Shown: positions 24,672-33,082, numbered from the stretch's first letter. The stretch is DNA of 64,000 nucleotides from Streptomyces sp. DH41 (GCF_029813785.1 NZ_JARVKY010000021.1:62001-126000), one strand, 5' to 3'. The notes: generated by a model from the letters alone, not told the origin. Translations and numbers: made by a program.

Positions 24672-25322
24672 TCAGTCCGACGTCACCGGCAGCACATCCG
24701 GCGACAACGCCGCCGCCTTCGCCGAAGCGCTCGTCATCCGCCTTCGGTGATGGCGCCGGCACAGCACCTCGTAGCCGATCTCGTCCGCCGACCAGGTCAC
24801 GTCGCCGACGACCACCTGGGCGCCCTCGACGACCATGACACCGCCCACGGTGCGGGCGTTGTGCGTGGCGCGGGCGCCGCACCAGCACAGGGCCTCGACC
24901 TGGAGCACCTCGACGCGGTCGGCGAGTTCGACCAGCCGCTGGGAGCCGGGGAACAGCTTCGAGCGGAAGTCGGTGGTGATACCGAAGGCGTAGACGTCGA
25001 TGTTCAGATCGTCGACGACGCGCGCGAGCTGGTCGATCTGGTCGGGGACCAGGAACTGCGCCTCGTCCGCGATCACGTAGTCCGCGCGTCCGCCCTGCGA
25101 GAGGTGGTCGACGAGGTAGGCGTACAGGTCCTGGCCGTCCCCGACCTCCACCGCGTCGGTGACGAGACCGAGGCGTGAGGAGAGCTTGCCCTCGCCCGCG
25201 CGGTCGTCGCGGGTGAAGATCATGCCGGCCAGACCGCGTGCCGAACGGTTGTGCTCGATCTGGAGAGCCAGTGTCGACTTCCCGCAGTCCATTGTTCCGG
25301 AGAAGAACACCAGCTCGGGCAT
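24672..25322 (-). CDS. tdk: thymidine kinase
   Basis: Type II thymidine kinase (216 aa) of the pyrimidine salvage pathway, which phosphorylates thymidine with ATP. P-loop GTMDCGKST is at residues 9-17, the catalytic Glu87 lies in the Walker-B-like VIADEAQF, and ITTDF follows. The lasso region has a structural zinc site formed by LCWCG and a later LCRRHH. The C-terminus is slightly extended (SASAKAAALSPDVLP). The ATG opens directly on the beta strand PELVFFSG, so the start is firm. It lies 65 nt after the phosphodiesterase gene and is probably co-transcribed with it and DUF5998. Confidence 0.96.
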   Translation of the reverse strand: MPELVFFSGTMDCGKSTLALQIEHNRSARGLAGMIFTRDDRAGEGKLSSRLGLVTDAVEVGDGQDLYAYLVDHLSQGGRADYVIADEAQFLVPDQIDQLARVVDDLNIDVYAFGITTDFRSKLFPGSQRLVELADRVEVLQVEALCWCGARATHNARTVGGVMVVEGAQVVVGDVTWSADEIGYEVLCRRHHRRRMTSASAKAAALSPDVLPVTSD

Positions 25323-25387
25323 GAGGGGTTGAGCACCTTTCGGCAGGAAGGTCGGGTTTCGCGGAGGGTCGGGAACGTACTTCGAGG

Positions 25388-26581
25388 TCAGGAACGTACT
25401 TCGAGCAGGGGGACGAGCTGCTCGGCAGGGGTCATCGAGCCGTGGTTGCCGACCATCGACGACTCCTTCGGTTCGCGCTCGGAGGCGATGAGCAGGACGT
25501 CGTCCCGCGCGGCGGCGATCACGTCGCCGATGCGGTCGTACACCCGGTCGTCGATGCGGGGGCCGAACCAGCCCGCCTCGATCGCCTCGTCCCGCGAGGC
25601 CACCCAGAACTGCTCGCCGAGCACCTCGCGCCAGCAGGTCAGTACGTCGGTGTGCGCGCCGGGGACGGCGTACACGTGCCGGGCGCGGCCCTCGCCGCCG
25701 AGGAGGGCGACGCCCGCCTTCAGCTCCCAGTCCTCGTCGAAGTCGATGCGGTGGTCCTCGTCGAAGGGCACGTCGATCATGCCGTGGTCGGCGGTGACGT
25801 ACAGGGCGCTGCGCGGCGGCAGCTGCTCGGCGAGGCGCTGGACGAGCCGGTCGACGTGTCCGAGCTGGCCGCGCCAGGTGTCGGAGTCGACGCCGAAGCG
25901 GTGGCCGGCGCCGTCGACCTCGGCGTAGTAGGTGTAGACGAGGGCGCGGTCGGCGCCCGCCAGCTGCTCGGCGGCGCAGTCCATGCGGTCCTCGCCGGAC
26001 AGCCGTCCGTGGAAGGCGCCGCCGCTGAGCGCCACCTTGGTCAGCGGGGTGTTCGCGAAGGTCGGGGAGGTGACCTGCGCGGCGCGCACGCCCGCCTCGT
26101 GGGCGAGCTGGAAGACGGTGGGGTACGGCTGCCAGGGGCCCGGCGCGGTCCACGGCTGCCAGCGCAGCTGGTTCATCAGCGCGCCGGTGGCGGGATCGCG
26201 CACGGTGTATCCGGGCAGGCCGTGGGCGCCCGGCGGCAGGCCGGTGCCGACGGAGGCGAGGGAGGTCGCGGTGGTCGCCGGGTAGCCGGCGGTGATCGGG
26301 CGTCCGGTGCCGCCTCGTGAGGTGTCCAGCAGCGAGCTCAGGAAGGGGGCGTCCTCCGGGTGCGCACGCAGCTGCTCCCAGCCGAGGCCGTCGATCAGGA
26401 ACACGCAGTTCCGGTCGGCGGGGGTCAGCTCCGTGATCCCGGCGGTCATGCCGGGGACACCGAGGCCGGCGGCCAGCGTGGGCAGCAGGTCGGCGAGCGA
26501 GCCGGTGCCGTACTCGGGAACGGGGGCGGAGTCGACGGGGAGAGGTTCCGGGTCGGTGTCCCAGGCGGTGTGCTGCACCAT
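25388..26581 (-). CDS. nucleotide pyrophosphatase/phosphodiesterase-family protein (alkaline phosphatase superfamily)
   Basis: A 397-aa protein of the type I phosphodiesterase family, with two metal sites expected. FLIDGLGWE near residue 62 gives the first metal Asp. Next comes the nucleophilic Thr region (GYPATTATSLASVGTG), followed by EVDGAGHRFG, VTADHGM and the late GNHGSM metal ligands. There is no signal peptide, so it is cytoplasmic, unlike most NPP enzymes. The substrate is unknown. The ATG overlaps the DUF5998 stop by one base (TGATG). The last 15 bp of the reading frame (GGAACGTACTTCGAG) are repeated just beyond the stop. Confidence 0.9.
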   Translation of the reverse strand: MVQHTAWDTDPEPLPVDSAPVPEYGTGSLADLLPTLAAGLGVPGMTAGITELTPADRNCVFLIDGLGWEQLRAHPEDAPFLSSLLDTSRGGTGRPITAGYPATTATSLASVGTGLPPGAHGLPGYTVRDPATGALMNQLRWQPWTAPGPWQPYPTVFQLAHEAGVRAAQVTSPTFANTPLTKVALSGGAFHGRLSGEDRMDCAAEQLAGADRALVYTYYAEVDGAGHRFGVDSDTWRGQLGHVDRLVQRLAEQLPPRSALYVTADHGMIDVPFDEDHRIDFDEDWELKAGVALLGGEGRARHVYAVPGAHTDVLTCWREVLGEQFWVASRDEAIEAGWFGPRIDDRVYDRIGDVIAAARDDVLLIASEREPKESSMVGNHGSMTPAEQLVPLLEVRS

Positions 26582-27168
26582 CAGCGTGCGGAGTCCGCGG
26601 TCGCCTCGGAGAGGGCCTGCGCGAAGGCGAGCGCCTGGCGCACCGTCTCCGGGCCGTCGCCGGCCTCGCTGACGCGCAGGCTGAGGTCGTCGGCCGTCGA
26701 GCTGCCCGTGTAGCCGTGGTCGGCCTCGCAGTTGGGGTCGCCGCAGGCGGCCGGCTCCAGGTCGAGCCGGGAGACGGCACCCCAGCCGATGGTCAGCACG
26801 ATCTCGCGGGGCAGCGTGCCCGGCTTGTACTGCTCCGGGTTTGCGACCACGCGGCTGACGACGATGGACGAGATCCGGCCGAGCTTGACGGACTCCGTGG
26901 ACGTCGTCGCGTACGGCGTCGGGGAGGTGTCGTCGGCGGTCTGCTCGTCGGTGTGGCTGACGATGAAGCGGTTGCCGGTGAGCACCAGCACGGTCACGTG
27001 CCGCCGCACCTCGTTCTGGTCGAACGTCGTCTCCTGATGGACCACGTACGACCGGACGGGCTCGCCGCCCACGGCGGCCTCCACCGCCTCGGCCACGAGG
27101 GCCGGGTAGTAGCCGCTGCGCTCGATCGCCGCTCGCAGCCCCTGGGTCGTCGTACTGGTCTTGGCCAT
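26581..27168 (-). CDS. DUF5998 family protein
   Basis: A 195-aa soluble protein of a family confined to actinobacteria; function unknown. It forms a single alpha/beta domain with VTVLVLTGNRFIVSHTDEQ in the middle, IVLTIGWGAVSRLDLEPAAC later, and a CGDPNCEADHG segment whose two cysteines could hold a metal. I chose the inner ATG (MAKTSTTTQ) because AGGA lies 8 nt upstream; the ATG three codons earlier has its purines too close. It is the first gene of the DUF5998-phosphodiesterase-tdk run. Confidence 0.88.
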   Translation of the reverse strand: MAKTSTTTQGLRAAIERSGYYPALVAEAVEAAVGGEPVRSYVVHQETTFDQNEVRRHVTVLVLTGNRFIVSHTDEQTADDTSPTPYATTSTESVKLGRISSIVVSRVVANPEQYKPGTLPREIVLTIGWGAVSRLDLEPAACGDPNCEADHGYTGSSTADDLSLRVSEAGDGPETVRQALAFAQALSEATADSAR

Positions 27169-27239
27169 GCCGTCCATCCTACGGGGGCGCACCGACTGCG
27201 AGGCACGCTCGTGCGGGACCCGTCCCGGGCGGTGGGCGG

Positions 27240-30200
27240 TCAGTACGCCGGCAGGGTCCGCGGGCCGAGGTCGTCCCTGGCGGGAGGAGGCGCGAGTCGG
27301 ACGGTGGCGCCGAGGACGCTCAGGCCGCGCGGGGCCACGACGACCGGTTCGAGGGTGACCGCGACGACCTCGGGATGGTCGTCCACCAGCCGGGAGACCC
27401 GCAGCAGCAACTCCTGCAGCGCTGCGCTGTCGACCGGGGCCGAGCCTCGCCAGCCGAAGAGGAGGGGCGCGGTGCGGATGGAACGGATGAGAGAGGTGGC
27501 GTCGCGGTCGGTGACCGGGATGAGCCGGTGTGCCATGTCGCCGAGCAGTTGCGTGGCCGCCCCGGCCAGCCCGAAGGAGAGCACCGCGCCGGCCGCCGGG
27601 TCGATGACCGCGCGTACGACCGTGTCGACGCCGCGCGGGGCCATGCCCTGCACCACCGGGCGCAGCTCCTCGGGCTTCCCGAACAGCTCGGTCAACTCGG
27701 CGTAGGCCCGCCGCAGCTGCTCCTCGTCCGCGAGGTCCAGGCGTACCCCGCCCAGGTCGGCGCGGTGGCGCAGGTGCGGGGCGGTGGCCTTGAGGGCGAC
27801 GGGGTAGCCGATGGTCCGCGCGGCGGCGACGGCGTCGTCGGGGGCCGGGGCGGGCAGGGCGCGGTGGACGTGGATGCCGTACCTGCCGAGCAGGTCGCAG
27901 GTCTCCTGGGTGCCGAGGGTGAGCCCCTGCCCGCGCGCGAGGTGTCCGGCGATCAGCTCGGCGGCGCTCTTCTCGTCGATGTCCTCGTACTCCGGCACCT
28001 TGCCGGGGTCGGCGGCGTCGCGGCGCCACTGGGCGTAGGCGACGGCTTGGGCGAGGGCGCGGACGGCACGTTCGGCGGCGGGGTAGGCGGGGATGAGTCG
28101 GGCGCCTTCGGGAGCCGCCGCGGGTCCGGCCGGTCCGGCGCCGGAGGGTCCGCCGGGTCCAGCGCCGGACGACCCGCCGGATGGTCCGGCGGGTCCGGAT
28201 GGTCCGGCGGATCCGGCGGGAGTCCGCTGTGCGGGGCCGGCCGGCTGGGCGGCACCTGCCGCGGCGGGCGGGGACGTCCGGGCTCCGGTGGTCGGGGGCG
28301 CCTGCGGCTCTGGGGGCGGCAGCGCCTGAGACTCCGCGGGCGAAGCCGCCCGGGGCTCTCGGGGCGCGGCCGATCGGGGCTCCGGGGGCGGGCCGGACTG
28401 GGGCTCCGTGGGCAGGCCGGGCCGGGACTCGGTGGGCGGGCCGGGCCGGGACTCGACGGGCAGGCCGGACCGGGACTCGGTGGGCAGGCCGGACCGGGAC
28501 TCGACGGGCGGACCGGACCGGGACTCCGTGGGCAGGCCGGACCGGGACTCCGTGGGCAGGCCGGACCGGGACTCGACGGGCGGACCGGACCGGGGCTCCG
28601 TGGGCAGGCCGGGCCGGGACTCGGCGGGTGGGCCGGACCACGGCTCGGCGGGCGGTGTCGCCTGCGGTGCCGTGCTCGCCGCCGCGGACAGGGCTTCCGC
28701 CAGGCCGCCCAGCTCCACGTGGACCACGAGGACCGGCTTGGCGGGCACCGCGGCCGCCGCCGAGCGAAGAGCCTTGGCCAGCGCCGCGTCTCCCGCCGAC
28801 CCCTCCCCCACCGTCGGGATGGCGGTCACCACCACCGCGTCGCACGTGTCGTCGGCCAGGGCCCGGGACAGAGCCCGGTGGAAGTCGTCCGCCGAGGCAG
28901 CCGTGGTCAGGTCCAGGGGAGGGTGCGGCCGCAACCCCTCGGAGAGGCAGGCGTCGTACGTCAGCAGGCCCAGGGACTCCGAGTTGCCCAGGATCGCCAC
29001 CCTCGGGCCGGCGGGCAGCGGCTGGCGTGCGAGCAGCAGGCCCGCGTCGACCAGGTCCGTGATCGTGTCGACCCGGATCACGCCCGCCTGCCTCAGCAGC
29101 GCGGAGACCGTCGCGTGCGGCAGTCGCGTCGCCCGTACGGCGTGCCCCTGGGGGGTCACGCCGCCGTGCCGGGCTCCCTGCACCACGACCAGCGGCTTGG
29201 CGGCCGCCGTCCGCCTGGCCAGGCGGGTGAACTTGCGTGGGTTGCCGATGGACTCCAGGTACATCAGCGCCACGTCCGTCTCCGGGTCGTCGTACCAGTA
29301 CTGGAGGACGTCGTTGCCGGAGACGTCGGCCCGGTTGCCGGAGGAGACGAAGGTCGACACACCGGTGACGCCGGTGACTCCCCCGCCGCGCCGGTGCAGC
29401 CGGGAGAGCAGGGCGATGCCGATGGCGCCGGACTGGGCGAACAGACCGATCCGGCCCGGACGCGGCATCTCGGGGGCGAGGGAGGCGTTGAGCCGCACTC
29501 CCGGTGAGGTGTTGATGATCCCGAAGGCGTTGGGTCCGATGATCCGCATGCCGTACGTACGCGCTTGCCGCACGAGTGCGCGCTGGCGTTCGCGTCCCTC
29601 GGGGCCGCTGTCGGCGTATCCGGCGGAGATGACCACCAGTCCCTGCACGCCGTGCTCCCCGCATTCGGTGACGACCTCGGGGACGTGCTCGGCGGGCACG
29701 GTGACGACGGCGAGGTCGACGGGCCCGTCGATGTCGCGCACCGAGCGGCACGCGGGCACCCCGTCGAGTTCCGTCCCGTGCTCGGGGAAGGCCTTGTTCA
29801 CGGCGTACAGCGGGCCCGTGTAGCCCGCGTCCCGGATGTTGCCGAGGATGCTGCGGCCCACGCCTCCCGGTGTGCGGCCGGTGCCGATGACCGCCACCGA
29901 CCCGGGCTGCAGCAGCCGCTGAACGGAACGCGCCTCCGCGCGGTGCTCGCGCGCGTACTGCACGGCGAGCGAGCGGTCGGTGGGTTCGAGGTCGAACTCC
30001 AGGCGGACCACGCCGTCCTCGAAGCTCCGCTTCTGGGTGTACCCGGCGTCCATGAACACCTTGATCATCTTGGTGTTGGCGGGCAGCACCTCGGCGGCGA
30101 AGCGGCGGATGCCGCGCTCGCGGGCGACGGCGGCGATGTGTTCCAGCAGCGCGGAGGCGACGCCGCGCCCCTGGTGGGCGTCCTGGACGAGGAAGGCGAC

Positions 30201-30539
30201 CTCGGCCTCGTCGGCCGGTGCCGAGGCGGGCGTTCCGCCGGCGCCGATCCGGTCGTAGCGTACGGTGGCGATGAACTCGCCGCCGATGGTGGCCGCGAGT
30301 CCCACCCGGTCCACAAAGTCGTGGTGCGTGAAGCGGTGGACGTCCTTGGCGGACAGGCGAGGGTACGGCGCGAAGAAGCGGTAGTACTTCGACTCGTCGG
30401 AGACCTGCTCGTAGAAGCTGACCAGGCGCTCGGCGTCATCAACGGTGATGGGGCGGACGCGCGCGGTGCCGCCGTCGCGCAGCACCACGTCGGCCTCCCA
30501 GTGGGCGGGGTACTCGTGCCGGTCCGACGAGGTCTGCAT
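27240..30539 (-). CDS. GNAT lysine acetyltransferase fused to an NDP-forming acyl-CoA-synthetase-like module
   Basis: A large cytosolic enzyme (1099 aa). Residues 20-175 form a GNAT acetyltransferase (VAFLVQDAHQGRGVASALL is the acetyl-CoA loop). About 190-620 is the CoA-binding and ligase part of an ADP-forming acyl-CoA synthetase (LFAQSGAIGIALLS), and 875-1085 is an ATP-grasp domain (LKATAPHLRHRADLGGV). Such Pat/AcuA-type proteins acetylate lysines, for example of acyl-CoA synthetases, while the synthetase part senses acetyl-CoA. Here the GNAT is N-terminal, the reverse of Salmonella Pat. A linker from about 620 to 805 is almost pure Pro/Ser/Gly with an 8-residue repeat, which makes the protein longer than usual relatives. 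The ATG before QTSSDRHEYP is preferred. Confidence 0.92.
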   Translation of the reverse strand: MQTSSDRHEYPAHWEADVVLRDGGTARVRPITVDDAERLVSFYEQVSDESKYYRFFAPYPRLSAKDVHRFTHHDFVDRVGLAATIGGEFIATVRYDRIGAGGTPASAPADEAEVAFLVQDAHQGRGVASALLEHIAAVARERGIRRFAAEVLPANTKMIKVFMDAGYTQKRSFEDGVVRLEFDLEPTDRSLAVQYAREHRAEARSVQRLLQPGSVAVIGTGRTPGGVGRSILGNIRDAGYTGPLYAVNKAFPEHGTELDGVPACRSVRDIDGPVDLAVVTVPAEHVPEVVTECGEHGVQGLVVISAGYADSGPEGRERQRALVRQARTYGMRIIGPNAFGIINTSPGVRLNASLAPEMPRPGRIGLFAQSGAIGIALLSRLHRRGGGVTGVTGVSTFVSSGNRADVSGNDVLQYWYDDPETDVALMYLESIGNPRKFTRLARRTAAAKPLVVVQGARHGGVTPQGHAVRATRLPHATVSALLRQAGVIRVDTITDLVDAGLLLARQPLPAGPRVAILGNSESLGLLTYDACLSEGLRPHPPLDLTTAASADDFHRALSRALADDTCDAVVVTAIPTVGEGSAGDAALAKALRSAAAAVPAKPVLVVHVELGGLAEALSAAASTAPQATPPAEPWSGPPAESRPGLPTEPRSGPPVESRSGLPTESRSGLPTESRSGPPVESRSGLPTESRSGLPVESRPGPPTESRPGLPTEPQSGPPPEPRSAAPREPRAASPAESQALPPPEPQAPPTTGARTSPPAAAGAAQPAGPAQRTPAGSAGPSGPAGPSGGSSGAGPGGPSGAGPAGPAAAPEGARLIPAYPAAERAVRALAQAVAYAQWRRDAADPGKVPEYEDIDEKSAAELIAGHLARGQGLTLGTQETCDLLGRYGIHVHRALPAPAPDDAVAAARTIGYPVALKATAPHLRHRADLGGVRLDLADEEQLRRAYAELTELFGKPEELRPVVQGMAPRGVDTVVRAVIDPAAGAVLSFGLAGAATQLLGDMAHRLIPVTDRDATSLIRSIRTAPLLFGWRGSAPVDSAALQELLLRVSRLVDDHPEVVAVTLEPVVVAPRGLSVLGATVRLAPPPARDDLGPRTLPAY
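28372..28662 (-). repeat. 24-bp in-frame tandem repeat in the acetyltransferase linker
   Basis: About 12 copies of an 8-residue unit, consensus E-S-R-S-G-L-P-T with P/Q and P/V variants. Runs of identical copies show recent expansion by slippage or unequal recombination. The array joins the acyl-CoA-synthetase core to the ATP-grasp domain. Confidence 0.92.
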
Positions 30540-30673
30540 GGGCCCCAGAGTACGGCTCGCGTACGACAGCGGCGCGGGGCAGTCTGTGGGGACGGAAGGT
30601 CGGGCCGAGGCCGCGGTCCGACCACCACACGGAACGGCGCACAGCCGTCCGGGCATGCTTCACGATGTGGGAA

Positions 30674-30703
30674 ACTGGTCTAGACAAGACTGGTCTAGAC
30701 AAC
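30674..30703 (+). promoter_or_regulatory. two tandem DasR operator (dre) sites upstream of ptsH
   Basis: Two direct 15-bp copies, ACTGGTCTAGACAAG and ACTGGTCTAGACAAC, sit head to tail about 35 nt before ptsH. Each matches the left part and TCTAGA core of the DasR consensus (ACTGGTCTAGACCACT). DasR, the GntR repressor relieved by GlcN-6-P, is known to bind upstream of pts genes in Streptomyces. Confidence 0.9.
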
Positions 30704-30737
30704 CTGAAACCCCTGATCACCTGAAGGGCAGCATCAC

Positions 30738-31019
30738 ATGGCTGAGCGCCGCGTCAACGTCGGCTGGGCCGAGGGTCTCCACGCCCGCCCCGCCTCCATC
30801 TTCGTCCGAGCCGCCACGGCCACAGGCGTCCCGGTGACGATCGCCAAGGCCGACGGTTCCCCCGTCAACGCGGCCTCCATGCTGGCCGTCCTCGGCCTCG
30901 GCGCCCAGGGCGGCGAGGAGATCGTCCTCGCCTCCGACGCCGAGGGCGCGGACGCCGCCCTGGAGCGGCTGGCGAAGCTGGTCTCCGAGGGGCTCGAGGA
31001 GCTTCCCGAGACCGTCTGA
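30738..31019 (+). CDS. ptsH: HPr phosphocarrier protein of the PTS
   Basis: HPr, 93 aa, the general phosphocarrier that passes phosphate from enzyme I to sugar-specific EIIA proteins, such as those for N-acetylglucosamine and fructose. The active-site His15 lies in GLHARPAS. Ser47 in AASMLAVLG corresponds to the regulatory serine of Gram-positive HPr, although Streptomyces lacks classic HPr kinase control. The gene is monocistronic, with two dre operators in front and a strong terminator behind. SCO5841 is the orthologue. Confidence 0.97.
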   Translation: MAERRVNVGWAEGLHARPASIFVRAATATGVPVTIAKADGSPVNAASMLAVLGLGAQGGEEIVLASDAEGADAALERLAKLVSEGLEELPETV

Positions 31020-31034
31020 CGGACAGCAGCACCG

Positions 31035-31075
31035 AAAGGCCCGCCCGGGACCGCCGGGCGGGCCTTTCTTTTTCC
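31035..31075 (+). terminator. ptsH terminator
   Basis: A perfect 14-bp stem (AAAGGCCCGCCCGG and its complement), a 5-nt loop and then CTTTTT: a true Rho-independent structure, which is uncommon in this genome. Confidence 0.93.
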
Positions 31076-31167
31076 CCGTTCCGCTTCTTTCCTTATTTGC
31101 GTTCCTTGTTTGCGAGCAGCAGAAAAAGAGGCCCCCTATTGCCAGTCCTAGGTATACGACACCCGTG

Positions 31168-31869
31168 TTAATGCCGCAGGCTCGGCGTGTTTACGGGACG
31201 TTGCGAATTCCTCACACGCTCCGTTCGTTCGCCGCCGCCGCCGGAGGCGAATCTCAGGCGGTGCCCCGGCTTCGACCGCTCCGTGTGCAGCGTCATGAGC
31301 GCCCGCGCGCGCTCGGCGTCGCCCCGGGCCACCGCGTCGACGACCGCGCCGTGCTCCGCCCAGCACTCCACCGGTCCGGCCGGCGCGTCCACGACGTACA
31401 TCCAGGCGATCTTGTGACGCAACTGGGTCAGGAGCGCCGTCAGCGAGGGGCTGCCGGCGGCCTGGGCGAGGGTGTCGTGGAACCAGCCGCCCAGGGAGCG
31501 CAGGTCATCGCTGTTGCCGTGCCTGGCGCGCTCCTGCCCGAGCCTGACCAGCCCGCGCAGCACTTTGAGGTGTGCGTCGGTGCGGCGCCGGGCGGCCCGG
31601 GAGGCACCGAGGGGTTCGAGGAGCGTGCGGGTCTCCAGCAGGTCGGCGGCCTCCTGTTCGGTGGGTTCCGCGACGCACGCGCCCGCGTGCCGCCGGGTCA
31701 CCACGAAACCCTCGGCCTCCAGCGTGCGCAGGGCCTCGCGGACCGGGACGCGGGAGACTCCGTGACGGCGGGCGAGGAGCTCCTCGGTGAGCCGGCTGCC
31801 GCGCCCGTGGACGCCGGCGACGATGTCGTCCCGGATCGCCGTGCACACCGAGTGCGCCGGAATACGCAT
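31168..31869 (-). CDS. GntR-family regulator, FadR/FCD type
   Basis: A 233-aa transcription factor. An N-terminal winged helix (6-70) contains RLTEELLARRHGVSRVPVREALRTLEAEGFV. An all-helical FCD ligand domain at 85-210 has the Asp/His metal pattern (WFHDTLAQAAGS, EHGAVVDAVARGD). The inducer is unknown; family members bind organic acids. The inner ATG (MRIPAHSV) is favoured because GGAGG sits 6 nt upstream; an ATG 15 codons earlier lacks one. Its promoter overlaps an ACACGTGT palindrome, so autoregulation is plausible. The C-terminal 25 residues are basic and unusual for the family. Confidence 0.88.
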   Translation of the reverse strand: MRIPAHSVCTAIRDDIVAGVHGRGSRLTEELLARRHGVSRVPVREALRTLEAEGFVVTRRHAGACVAEPTEQEAADLLETRTLLEPLGASRAARRRTDAHLKVLRGLVRLGQERARHGNSDDLRSLGGWFHDTLAQAAGSPSLTALLTQLRHKIAWMYVVDAPAGPVECWAEHGAVVDAVARGDAERARALMTLHTERSKPGHRLRFASGGGGERTERVRNSQRPVNTPSLRH

Positions 31870-31907
31870 ATCCGACCTCCGCCTTGATCCCCGTGAAACG
31901 TCGACCA

Positions 31908-31936
31908 TTGACACGTGTGCAGTGACTCTAGGTCAA
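31908..31936 (-). promoter_or_regulatory. candidate promoter and operator of the GntR gene
   Basis: TTGACC and TGTCAA are separated by 17 nt on the minus strand. A perfect 8-bp palindrome ACACGTGT at 31911-31918 overlaps the -10 element, consistent with repression by the gene's own product. Confidence 0.5.
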
Positions 31937-32015
31937 TCAAGCGGATATTCCGACGGCGGGGCGGATTTCATGAGCATTTTTTGGTCAGCGACGCCTCTGG
32001 ATCGCGCACGGAAAT

Positions 32016-32049
32016 GTGAATGCCCCGGCTCGTGAGCCGGGGCATTCAC
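32016..32049 (-). terminator. terminator of the M23 peptidase gene
   Basis: A perfect 16-bp stem (GTGAATGCCCCGGCTC and its complement) with a 2-nt loop lies 18 nt after the stop codon. Confidence 0.88.
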
Positions 32050-32067
32050 ATACCGTACCGTCCGTCG

Positions 32068-32832
32068 TCAGAGGTTCACGCCGTGGGAGCGGAGATAGGC
32101 GACGGGGTCCAGGTCCGAGCCGTACTCGGGGCTCGTACGGGCCTCGAAGTGCAGGTGCGCCCCGGTGACGTTGCCGGTGGCGCCGGAGAGGCCGATCTGC
32201 TGGCCGGGGCCGACCGACTGGCCCACCGAGACGCCGATGGACGACAGGTGGCCGTACTGCGTGTACGTGCCGTCGTGCATCTTGATGACGACCTGGTTGC
32301 CGTACGCGCCGCCCCAGCCGGCCTCCACGACGGTGCCGACGCCGACCGCGTGCACGGACGTGCCACTGGCGGCGTGGAAGTCGATGCCGGTGTGGCTGCC
32401 GGAGGACCACAGGGAGCTGCCGGCCTGGTAGGCGGTGGAGACGTAGGAGGCGGTGATCGGCGAGACGAAGGTGTTGAGTCGCTCGCGCTCCGCCTCGCGC
32501 GCGGCGCGCTCCTTGGCCTCGCGCGCCTCCTCGGCCGCCTCGGCGGCCCGCTCGCGCGCCGCCTCCTGAGCCTCCTCGCGGGCGGCCGCGTGCAGGGCGG
32601 CCTGCTTCTGCGCGGTGGCCTGCGCGTCGATCTCGTCGGCTATGGAGTCGCCGATGGTGATGACCGGGGTGAGTCCGCTCTGCTCCGCCTCGGACTCGGC
32701 GGCGAGCGCCGGAGCCGCGAGGGTGCCGACGACGCCGGTGGTGGCGAGGGCCGCGACCCCTGCCGCGCGGGCGGTGGTGCGGTGCACCCGGCCGGTACGG
32801 CGGTGCTTCCCGGTGGCGCGCGTGAACGCCAT
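32068..32832 (-). CDS. secreted M23-family peptidoglycan endopeptidase
   Basis: A 254-aa exported cell-wall hydrolase. A Sec signal peptide (basic start to residue 25, hydrophobic 24-42, cleavage near APALAAES) is followed by a coiled-coil region of Ala/Glu/Arg repeats (about 70-120) as in NlpD/EnvC-like proteins. The C-terminal LytM domain has zinc ligands of HTGIDFHA and HLHFEAR, so the enzyme should be active. It cuts peptide cross-links in peptidoglycan. Expression is under a ydaO-type c-di-AMP riboswitch in its leader, as for other Streptomyces wall hydrolases such as rpfA. The ATG has a distant AGGA 11 nt upstream, so translation may depend on leader structure. Confidence 0.95.
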   Translation of the reverse strand: MAFTRATGKHRRTGRVHRTTARAAGVAALATTGVVGTLAAPALAAESEAEQSGLTPVITIGDSIADEIDAQATAQKQAALHAAAREEAQEAARERAAEAAEEAREAKERAAREAERERLNTFVSPITASYVSTAYQAGSSLWSSGSHTGIDFHAASGTSVHAVGVGTVVEAGWGGAYGNQVVIKMHDGTYTQYGHLSSIGVSVGQSVGPGQQIGLSGATGNVTGAHLHFEARTSPEYGSDLDPVAYLRSHGVNL

Positions 32833-32853
32833 GTAGAGGCTGGTCCTTTCCTT

Positions 32854-33003
32854 CCCTCTCGCCTACCGGGTTAGCTGACGGGTTCGGAGGTGGAAGGTCT
32901 CCTACGGACCCCCTCGCTGCGCGCGCGGGCGTCCGATTCACCCCAGGGACTGCGATGGGTCCCCGGCTCCCCTGGCTCGCGCCGTGGGGGGACTCGGCGA
33001 TGA
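32854..33003 (-). ncRNA. ydaO/yuaA-type c-di-AMP riboswitch
   Basis: The minus-strand leader shows the conserved ydaO blocks in order: TCGCCGAGTCC, GGGGAGCCGGGGACCC, CTGGGGTGAATC, then after a variable stem AACCCGTCAGCTAACC and CGGTAGGCGAGAGG. The last block ends about 20 nt before the M23 start. ydaO RNAs bind c-di-AMP and, in Streptomyces, turn off wall-hydrolase genes when the ligand is abundant. The two-fold related core and block order make the call firm; the exact ends are approximate. Confidence 0.95.
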
Positions 33004-33052
33004 CTGTCCGGTGCCGCGGGTGCGGCGCACTGCCTGACGAACAGCCCGGACG

Positions 33053-33082
33053 ACGCTAAACGCGGCTGTCTTCAATCCTCAA
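33053..33082 (-). promoter_or_regulatory. candidate promoter for the riboswitch and M23 gene
   Basis: TTGAGG and TAGCGT are separated by 18 nt on the minus strand. The predicted start is about 45 nt before the first conserved riboswitch block. Confidence 0.5.

Noticed and set aside
28372..28662. Possible CRISPR-like array
   Set aside because: The repeats are contiguous 24-bp units with no spacers and are in frame in a coding region, encoding an 8-residue unit.
26581..29751. Minus-strand open frame of 1056 codons spanning DUF5998 and the acetyltransferase
   Set aside because: Only its last 195 codons, the DUF5998 gene, look like protein; the rest is a shadow of the acetyltransferase in another frame.
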